From assembly GCA_021604865.1 (NCBI GenBank), contig BQJU01000025.1, positions 33,421-97,420 of the forward strand: a DNA stretch of 64,000 bases, written 5' to 3'. Position numbers and translations under genes: made by a program. Source of the DNA: Saprospiraceae bacterium. GTDB taxonomy: Bacteria; Bacteroidota; Bacteroidia; Chitinophagales; Saprospiraceae. Positions 36,243 to 42,185 of the stretch are shown in pieces. The notes beneath the pieces are model-generated. The model saw only the letters and a list, made by a program, of their open reading frames with translations, ran no database searches and was not told where the DNA came from. The stretch's first letter is position 1. Each line of letters begins with the position of its first letter.

Positions 36243-36827
36243 ATGATTAATGAAAAGTATAGGTATAGTGAGTTAACGGGTTTGATCATTGGGTGCGCCA
36301 TGGAAGTACATAAACAGTTAGGCAATGGCTTTCAGGAAGTCATTTATCAGCGCGCCCTGGAAATTGAAATGGCTGACAAATTAATTACTTTTAGCCGGGA
36401 ACACGAAATGCCTATTTTTTACAAAGGACGGCAAATCGGTACAAGAAGGGTTGACTTTTTAGTCAATGAAGCCGTATCGGTTGAAATCAAAGCCTTAGAG
36501 CTTGTTTGGAGGTCGGCTTTGGAAGCGAAAAGCGTCAATTTTTTGATGAGACAAGGCTTTTTTTGAAGTTCATACCCGGAGGTACGGACAAGAAAAGTAA
36601 CGAAGTATCATCAGAAAAGTGATCCTTTACAGCGCAAAGGTTGGCCTCCAAACAAGCTCTTAACCAAACTCGAAGACGTACACTTGGCTCAGGCCATAAA
36701 CTACTTAGAAGCCTATGACCTGGAAGTGGGTTTGTTAATCAATTTTGGCGCAAAAAGTTTGGCCTTCAAAAGACTGGTGAACAAAAAGTTCAATCAAAAA
36801 AAGCAAGGCAACCCAAATATCAAATAA
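36243..36827 (+). pseudogene. GxxExxY protein gene interrupted by a 162-bp mini-element
   Basis: The first part (ATG 36243; 85 codons to Leu at 36495-36497) carries the family signature GFQEVIY within an MEVHKQLGNG context and RRVDFLV plus VEIKAL, as in this PD-(D/E)xK-like family. Translation then runs into the element and stops at 36564-36566. The rest of the family sequence resumes in frame at 36663 (TKLEDVHLAQAINYLEAYDL, then GLLINFGAKSLAFKRL) and stops at 36825-36827. Removing the element plus one TTA copy (165 bases) restores an uninterrupted 139-residue protein of normal length. GxxExxY proteins are small PD-(D/E)xK-like proteins often found as passengers near rRNA or defence genes; the function is not established. 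Confidence 0.85.
36498..36659. mobile_element. 162-bp MITE-like insertion inside the GxxExxY gene
   Basis: The ends GAGCTTGTTTGGAGG and CCTCCAAACAAGCTC are perfect 15-bp inverted repeats. A TTA target duplication flanks the element (36495-36497 and 36660-36662). It encodes no transposase. A 3-bp T-N-A duplication and GAG tips suggest mobilisation by an IS5-family (IS1031-like) transposase in trans; that is an inference from general knowledge of the family. Its interior is related to the element at 15777-15983 in reverse orientation. Confidence 0.8.
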
Positions 36828-36870
36828 ATCATGACCATCAAAAAATCAAAAAAATCACAGTTCAGACAAT

Positions 36871-38349
36871 ATGGGTAGTATTATGAGAGAGGATTGGGTA
36901 GAATTGGCTTATAAAGATGTTGTAGATAAAATTTCAACAACAAAGCAAAAACTAAAACAGAAAGAATATTTAGAAGAAGGGCAAATTGCAGTTGTAGATC
37001 AAGGGCAAGAAGAAATTGGCGGATATACGAATGATGATTCAAGGATTTTAAATTGTGAATTACCTGTAATTGTATTTGGAGATCATACAAAAATTGTCAA
37101 AATAATTACATTCCCTTTTGCACCTGGTGCGGATGGAACAAAAGTTCTTCAGCCAAAGAAATTAGTTGATGCTAAACTCTTAGCCTATTTCACGAAAATA
37201 TTGGCTCATAAGATTTCGGATAAAGGATATGCTAGACATTATCAACATATTGAAAAACAAAAAATTCCAATCCCCCCCCTCCCCGAACAACGCGCCATCG
37301 TAGCCAAAATAGAAACCCTCTTTAGCAGTTTAGATAGCGGCATTGCCGACCTTAAAAAAGCACAGGCGCAGCTAAAAATCTATCGGCAGGCGGTGCTCAA
37401 AAAAGCTTTTGAGGGGGAACTCACCAAGGAATGGAGAGCCAAACAAAGCAATTTGCCTACGGCAGAAGCGCTTTTAGCTCAGATCAAAGAAGAACGGCAA
37501 AACCATTATCAACAACAATTGGAAGTGTGGAAAAAAGGGGTGAAGGATTGGGAGGAGAATGGGAAGGTTGGGAAGAAGCCGGGGAAGCCGAAAGGGTTGA
37601 AGGACTTCGAACCTTTAACCAAAGAGGAATTAGGCAAACTAATTAGTTTGCCTAATGAATGGATATATATAAAACAAGGTGAATTGTTAGATGAACCTAA
37701 ATATGGGACTTCTAAAAAATGTGACTATAAAAGCAAAGGCCTTGGAGTAATCCGGATCCCAAATATCTCTAACCAAAGGATTGATTCCAAGGATTTGAAA
37801 TTTGCAGAATTTACAGAAGAGGAAAAGTTAGTTTACGAATTGAGAAAAAATGATATATTAATAATTAGATCTAACGGTAGTGTAGATTTAGTCGGTAAAT
37901 GTGCACTAATTAATGATTCGGATACAAGTTTCTTATTTGCAGGCTATCTAATTCGATTAAGGCCTTTTCAAAAAGTTGCTAGCTCAAAATTTCTGATTAG
38001 TTGCTTATCTTCTATTGATTTAAGAAATCAAATTGAATCTAAAGCTAAATCCACAAGTGGAGTGAATAACATTAACTCTGGTGAATTATCATCACTAATC
38101 CTTCCTATCTGTTCAATTCAAGAACAACACCAAATCGTCCAAGAAATAGAATCCCGTCTATCGGTATGTGATAAAGTAGAAGAAAGCATAATAGAAAGCT
38201 TAGAAAAAGCCCAAGCCTTGCGCCAAAGCATTCTCAAAAAAGCCTTTGAGGGTAAGCTGCTTGATGAACAAGAATTGGCTGCCTGCAAAGCGGCTCCGGA
38301 TTATGAACCGGCTGGGGTATTGCTGGAGCGAATAAGGGGAGAGAATTAG
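36871..38349 (+). CDS. hsdS: Type I restriction-modification specificity subunit
   Basis: 492 residues with the classic two-fold layout: target-recognition domain 1 (~1-125), ending with IPIPPLPEQRAIVAKIETLFSSLD; a conserved helix (~130-180); a linker of charged repeats (~195-260); TRD2 (~265-405), ending ILPICSIQEQHQIVQEIE; and a second conserved helix (~415-455). The two helices share RQ(A/S)(V/I)LKKAFEG(E/K)L, also similar at DNA level. HsdS sets the DNA sequence recognised by both HsdR and HsdM. TRD1 looks short for a typical TRD (~150 residues), so the start could be upstream or the domain compact. The stop at 38349 overlaps the beginning of a 7-bp repeat array. Confidence 0.92.
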   Translation: MGSIMREDWVELAYKDVVDKISTTKQKLKQKEYLEEGQIAVVDQGQEEIGGYTNDDSRILNCELPVIVFGDHTKIVKIITFPFAPGADGTKVLQPKKLVDAKLLAYFTKILAHKISDKGYARHYQHIEKQKIPIPPLPEQRAIVAKIETLFSSLDSGIADLKKAQAQLKIYRQAVLKKAFEGELTKEWRAKQSNLPTAEALLAQIKEERQNHYQQQLEVWKKGVKDWEENGKVGKKPGKPKGLKDFEPLTKEELGKLISLPNEWIYIKQGELLDEPKYGTSKKCDYKSKGLGVIRIPNISNQRIDSKDLKFAEFTEEEKLVYELRKNDILIIRSNGSVDLVGKCALINDSDTSFLFAGYLIRLRPFQKVASSKFLISCLSSIDLRNQIESKAKSTSGVNNINSGELSSLILPICSIQEQHQIVQEIESRLSVCDKVEESIIESLEKAQALRQSILKKAFEGKLLDEQELAACKAAPDYEPAGVLLERIRGEN

Positions 38350-38404
38350 GAATGGGGAATTAGGAATTACGAATTGGGAATTAGGAATTACGAATTGGGA
38401 ATTT
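38344..38404 (+). repeat. Left array of 7-bp repeats (AATTAGG/AATTACG/AATTGGG)
   Basis: About eight heptamers run from the last codons of hsdS to just before the four-helix gene: AATTAGG, AATGGGG, AATTACG and AATTGGG variants. Read on the other strand they are (C/G)(C/T)(C/T)AATT-type units matching the right array, so the two arrays are inverted relative to each other around the small gene. Confidence 0.8.
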
Positions 38405-38418
38405 AGAATAGAGTGCTT

Positions 38419-38769
38419 ATGAAGGAAAATGTAGTGCAAATAAAATCTTATGCTTTTGCTGTGAAAATAGTTAAGGTTTATAAGTATTTGTGCGATGAAA
38501 AAAGAGAATATGTTTTGAGTAAACAATTGCTTCGATCAGGTACTTCAATTGGAGCAAATATAGAGGAAGCAATTGGAGGACAAAGCCGTAAGGATTTCTA
38601 TGCTAAACTTACTATTTCCTATAAAGAAGCAAGAGAGACCCATTATTGGATCAGGCTGATTACCGACACCAACTATTTAGAACCAGAAAAAAGCAAGGAA
38701 CTTTTAGGAGATTGTGAAGAACTCTTAAAAATTATTGGAAGCATCCAAAAAACAATCCGAAACTCATAA
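38419..38769 (+). CDS. Four-helix-bundle protein (S23 / 23S rRNA intervening-sequence protein family)
   Basis: 116 residues from the ATG at 38419. Family hallmarks are visible: SYAFAVKIVKVYKYL, LLRSGTSIGANIEEAIGG, FYAKLTISYKEARETHYWI and a C-terminal helix with LLGDCEELLKIIGSIQ. These proteins form a pentameric four-helix bundle and occur inside 23S rRNA insertions, with retroelements (Avd-like) or as free passengers. Here the gene lies between hsdS and hsdM, embedded between inverted 7-bp repeat arrays; its stop codon is part of the first right-hand heptamer. No reverse transcriptase or variable repeat is nearby. It looks like a mobile passenger rather than part of the restriction enzyme. 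Confidence 0.88.
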   Translation: MKENVVQIKSYAFAVKIVKVYKYLCDEKREYVLSKQLLRSGTSIGANIEEAIGGQSRKDFYAKLTISYKEARETHYWIRLITDTNYLEPEKSKELLGDCEELLKIIGSIQKTIRNS

Positions 38770-38967
38770 TTCATAATTCATAATTCGTAATTCCTAATTC
38801 ATAATTCCTAATTCATAATTCGTAATTCATAATTCATAATTCGTAATTCATAATTCGTAATTCATAATTCGTAATTCATAATTCGTAATTCGTAATTCGT
38901 AATTCGTAATTCGTAATTCGTAATTCATAATTCGTAATTCGTAATTCATAATTCGTAATTCGTAATT
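38765..38967 (+). repeat. Right array of ~29 tandem 7-bp repeats (TAATTCA/TAATTCG)
   Basis: An unbroken run of heptamers, each TAATTC plus A, G or C, from the four-helix gene's stop codon to 25 bases before the hsdM ATG. The A- and G-ending variants alternate irregularly and a G-only block lies near 38885-38925. Because it forms almost the whole hsdM leader, changes in copy number would change the distance between any upstream promoter and hsdM. Confidence 0.9.
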
Positions 38968-38991
38968 TTGAATTCCAAATTCCAAATTAAA

Positions 38992-40518
38992 ATGACAGAA
39001 GCATCCATCATATCAAAAGTCTGGAATTTCGCCAACGTACTTCGTGATGACGGAGTCGGCTACGGCGATTATCTGGAACAAATCACCTATTTGCTCTTCC
39101 TGAAAATGGCGGATGAGCTCAATAAACCTCCTTACAACAAAGGCTTGAAATTTCCTTTATTGAAAGACCCTGAAGGAAAAGAAATAGTCGGAAGTGAACG
39201 CTGCGACTGGTCAACTTTGTCGGGAAAAAGAGGGGCGGAACTAGAGGTTTTTTACAATCAATTGCTGCGTAGTTTATCCTCTGAAAAAGGCATTTTAGGA
39301 CAAATTTTCACCAAAAGCCAAAATAAAATCCAGGACCCTGCCAAGCTCCTCAAGGTGATCGACATGATTGACCAGGAAAATTGGAGCATGATGGGAGCCG
39401 ATGTAAAAGGAAAAATTTACGAAGGCCTGTTAGAGAAAAATGCCATGGATAGCTCTGGTTCCAGTGGTGCCGGTCAATACTTTACGCCGAGACCGCTCAT
39501 TAAAGCCATGGTAGCCTGTGTGCAACCCAAACCCCTAAAAACCATTAGCGATCCTGCGTGTGGAACGGGTGGCTTCTTTTTGGCTGCCTACGATTACATT
39601 GTGGCCCACAACAAACTAGATCGGGAAGAAAAAGCCTTTTTGAAAAATGACACTTTCCATGGTAATGAAATAGTGGCCAATACCCGTAGAATGTGTCTGA
39701 TGAATATGTTCCTGCACAACATTGGTGAAATTGATGGCGAAAGTTATATTTCTTCGGCCGACGCCCTTATTTCTGATAGTGGCCAGCGGTATGATTATGT
39801 CCTGGCCAATCCTCCTTTTGGTAAAAAAAGCAGCACCACCATTACCAACGAGCAGGGAGAGCAGCAAAAGCAGGATCTGAGTTACAATCGGCAGGATTTT
39901 TGGGCTACCACTTCCAATAAACAACTCAACTTTTTACAACACATTAAAACCCAGTTGAAGATCACCGGAGAAGCGGCTGTGGTGCTTCCCGATAATGTGC
40001 TCTTTGAAGGTGGCGCCGGGGAAGCAGTCCGAAAAGAGTTGTTAAAAACCACCGACTTACATACCATCCTCCGCTTACCCACGGGTATATTTTATGCGCA
40101 AGGCGTAAAAGCGAACGTATTATTTTTCGACAACAAACCGGCCTCCAAAGATCCCTGGACCAAAGAGGTCTGGATTTATGATTACCGGAATAATGTGCAT
40201 CATACACCCAAGAAAAACCCGATGCGCTTGTCCCATTTACAGGAATTTATCGACTTGTACAAGGCCAATAACCGGCACAAAAGAACCGAAACCTGGAGTG
40301 AAGAGAACGAAAATGGCCGCTGGCGAAAATACACCTATGAGGAGATCATCGCCAGAGACAAAACCAATCTGGATATCTTTTGGATCAAGGATAAAAGTTT
40401 AGCCGATCTGGATAATTTGCCAGACCCTGATGTCCTGGCCGAGGAGATTATTGAAAATTTGGAAGCTGGTTTGAGTAGTTTTCGGGAGATTATGGAGACT
40501 ATAAATGGGGAGGAGTAG
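38992..40518 (+). CDS. hsdM: Type I restriction-modification DNA methyltransferase (N6-adenine)
   Basis: 508 residues from the ATG at 38992; an in-frame TTG at 38968 lies within the repeat-derived leader and is less likely. An N-terminal helical HsdM_N domain (SKVWNFANVLRDDGVGYGDYLEQITYLLF) is followed by GQYFTPRPL, SAM-binding motif I DPACGTGGF (~187-195) and the catalytic NPPFG motif IV (~273-277). It methylates adenine at sites set by HsdS and protects host DNA. The C-terminus has a helix suited to contact HsdS. Expression must cross or start within the 7-bp array just upstream. Confidence 0.95.
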   Translation: MTEASIISKVWNFANVLRDDGVGYGDYLEQITYLLFLKMADELNKPPYNKGLKFPLLKDPEGKEIVGSERCDWSTLSGKRGAELEVFYNQLLRSLSSEKGILGQIFTKSQNKIQDPAKLLKVIDMIDQENWSMMGADVKGKIYEGLLEKNAMDSSGSSGAGQYFTPRPLIKAMVACVQPKPLKTISDPACGTGGFFLAAYDYIVAHNKLDREEKAFLKNDTFHGNEIVANTRRMCLMNMFLHNIGEIDGESYISSADALISDSGQRYDYVLANPPFGKKSSTTITNEQGEQQKQDLSYNRQDFWATTSNKQLNFLQHIKTQLKITGEAAVVLPDNVLFEGGAGEAVRKELLKTTDLHTILRLPTGIFYAQGVKANVLFFDNKPASKDPWTKEVWIYDYRNNVHHTPKKNPMRLSHLQEFIDLYKANNRHKRTETWSEENENGRWRKYTYEEIIARDKTNLDIFWIKDKSLADLDNLPDPDVLAEEIIENLEAGLSSFREIMETINGEE

Positions 40519-40576
40519 GAAATATGCAACCTCATCTCCTTCTGTCAGTATTTGGATTCGCAGGATAAATGGATGA

Positions 40577-40908
40577 TAGGATGACTTCCTAGATATTGAC
40601 CGCCATTCATTTTCCAATCGGCGTTCGGCGCCACAATCCAACCATCCAAAAATCTAAAAAATCCAAATGCTGACATTTTTATCAGCGAATAGACATGTCT
40701 TAAACGATTCTATTTTTCACCCCTCGCCAGAGGCGAGCAAAACGAAAGGTATCGGTCTGCAAGACCTCACCAACAGTGGGTGGTGAATGGAAAAGGCGTG
40801 ATGATTAGATCGACAAGATATCCTGAATATAAACTATGAAAAGTCAGCTGGGTGGAGTTTTGTATTAGAAACCTAAGCGAAAGCAATTCAAGGCAAGCAT
40901 TTGCTCTA
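40577..40908 (+). repeat. Direct repeat, copy 1 (remnant of an XRE-gene 3' end plus structured downstream region)
   Basis: Matches 41489-41820 at an offset of ~912 bases. The core (~40622-40742) is almost identical to copy 2 and the flanks are more diverged. It starts with what corresponds to the last ~30 codons of the XRE gene, here without the rest of the gene. It contains small hairpins GCTGA/TCAGC, CTCGCC/GGCGAG (40723-40737) and a CACC/GGTG pair. It is a relic of a duplicated or lost cassette. Confidence 0.75.
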
Positions 40909-41067
40909 TTTCTTTAATTGTTTGTATATTGTTGTAACTTATTCAGTCAATGTTAATACGACGGGGCTTCCGTTACCCTGATGATTGACTCGCAAGGGGC
41001 TTTTAGAATACTAAAAAAGAAGCTGTCAGTCGAAAAAAAGCGCTTTTTTAACAAAAAACTTGTTAAA

Positions 41068-41085
41068 GTTTAGTTATAACTAAAC
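41068..41085. promoter_or_regulatory. 18-bp perfect palindrome upstream of the toxin-like/XRE pair (probable operator)
   Basis: GTTTAGTTATAACTAAAC is perfectly self-complementary and ends 3 bases before the ATG at 41089. Its size and place fit an autoregulatory binding site for the XRE antitoxin-like protein. AT-rich sequence just upstream could serve as promoter. Confidence 0.6.
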
Positions 41086-41088
41086 ATT

Positions 41089-41214
41089 ATGCCTAAGTTT
41101 GAAGTTGTTATGGTGTCCGGTTTACCTCCACACCCGGTGGAGCCTTTCTACAAGTTATTGGTAGATGGGAAGTGTTATTTTGATGAATTATCTCATTTAG
41201 AACTACTGCCATGA
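41089..41214 (+). CDS. Short, probably truncated toxin-like ORF preceding the XRE regulator
   Basis: 41 codons starting MPKFEVVMVSGLPPHP and continuing VEPFYKLLVDGKCYFDEL. The stop overlaps the start of the XRE gene as ATGA, the usual coupling in toxin-antitoxin pairs where the toxin comes first. The N-terminal pattern resembles the start of RelE/HigB-like toxins paired with such XRE proteins, but those are ~110-140 residues, so the middle and C-terminal parts seem to be deleted while the coupling to the XRE start is kept. Identification is tentative. Confidence 0.45.
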   Translation: MPKFEVVMVSGLPPHPVEPFYKLLVDGKCYFDELSHLELLP

Positions 41215-41585
41215 AAACCTACAAGGAATTATTACAAACCGATACTTATTGGATCACAAAGATTCAGAATGATCTGTATAATGCAGTTGAAAATTACCTG
41301 CAAGCAAACAAGATGACCCGCACCCAGTTTGCTAAACAGTTGGGGGTGAGTAAAGGCTATATTTCTCAGGTGCTCAACGGAGAATTCAATCATCGGCTAT
41401 CCAAACTTATTGAATTGTCATTGGCTATTGGTAAAGCACCGATGCTGGAATTTGAGGATCTGGATGAAGTGGTGGAAAAAGAAGCTAATGGGATGACTCG
41501 CCAGATATTGAACCGCCGTCCGTCTCCAATCAACGTTCGGCGCCACAATCCAACCATCCAAAAATCTAAAAAATCCAAATGCTGA
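41211..41585 (+). CDS. XRE-family helix-turn-helix regulator (antitoxin-like)
   Basis: 124 residues. The N-terminal segment TYWITKIQNDLYNAVENYLQ is followed by an XRE HTH (MTRTQFAKQLGVSKGYISQVLNGEFNHRLSKLIELSLAIGKAP, ~41-83). The C-terminal ~30 residues (from ~95, MTRQILNRRPSPINVRRHNP) are basic and come from the direct-repeat sequence; they may be an acquired tail, as the domain seems complete before it. It overlaps the short toxin-like ORF by 4 bases and has a palindrome just upstream of the pair, so autoregulation is likely. Confidence 0.8.
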   Translation: MKTYKELLQTDTYWITKIQNDLYNAVENYLQANKMTRTQFAKQLGVSKGYISQVLNGEFNHRLSKLIELSLAIGKAPMLEFEDLDEVVEKEANGMTRQILNRRPSPINVRRHNPTIQKSKKSKC

Positions 41586-41820
41586 CATTTTTATCAGCGA
41601 ATAGACATGTCTTAAACGATTCTATTTTTCACCCCTCGCCAGAGGCGAGCAAAACAAAACGTATCGGTCTGCAAGACCTCACCAACAGTTGGGTGGTGAA
41701 TGGAAAAGCCGTGATATTTAGATCGACATGACATCCTGAACATAAACTATGAAAAGTCAGCTTGCTGGAGGTTTGTATAAGAAACTTAACGTGAGCAAAA
41801 GTAATTTCGGGCTAACATTC
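41489..41820 (+). repeat. Direct repeat, copy 2 (XRE 3' end plus structured downstream region)
   Basis: Copy 2 of the ~330-bp repeat. It includes the last ~32 codons of the XRE gene and ~235 bases downstream, with hairpins GCTGA/TCAGC just at the stop codon, CTCGCC/GGCGAG (41635-41649) and CACCAAC.GTTGGGTG. The near identity of the non-coding core with copy 1 suggests recent duplication or conserved structure. Confidence 0.75.
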
Positions 41821-42185
41821 GCAATATCCAGGAGTGTCCAGCAAAAGATGCCCTACTCAGAACTCTCAATTCCTAAAAAAGCACATAAAAGACTGAATTT
41901 TAAAAAAAAACTCCTCCGCGAAACTCCGCGTTCCCTGCGCCTCTGCGGTGAAAAAAACACCCCCAAACCATATTCATTCCCCACATACCGACCCACCATA
42001 CCAACAATCCCCAACACGCTCTAACAACTTCCTACCAAGCCATTTACTCACACTCATTTAATACCTGCATACCAGTCCCGATAATCTTGCCCAAAAAGTT
42101 TATCTTTGAATAATTGGACAATAAATACTCTAAACCTAAAATCCCTTGGATATTTCTGGAAATTCAGGGAAACCGGATTTCAGTT
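41821..42185. other. Intergenic region after the island, with a dispersed-type CTCCGCG motif
   Basis: No gene supported. At 41911-41952 the sequence CTCCTCCGCG.AACTCCGCG followed by CCTGCGCCTCTGCGGTG resembles short motifs that I recall being dispersed in many environmental bacterial genomes near passenger genes; this is from memory. The rest is pyrimidine-rich leader for the sensor gene at 42186. Confidence 0.4.

Noticed and set aside
38765..38967. Possible CRISPR array
   Set aside because: Units are 7 bp with no spacers; it is a simple tandem repeat and no cas genes are present.
38419..38967. Diversity-generating retroelement suggested by the S23/Avd-like protein
   Set aside because: No reverse transcriptase, template repeat or variable repeat with adenine-specific changes was found.
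41914..41957. CTCCGCG/CTGCGGTG stretch as a terminator
   Set aside because: The repeats are mainly direct rather than paired and no T-run follows; treated as a dispersed motif only.
41749..42024. 91-codon open frame after the XRE gene
   Set aside because: It starts in direct-repeat sequence and runs through the dispersed CTCCGCG motif and a pyrimidine-rich leader; composition and lack of any family pattern argue against a real gene.
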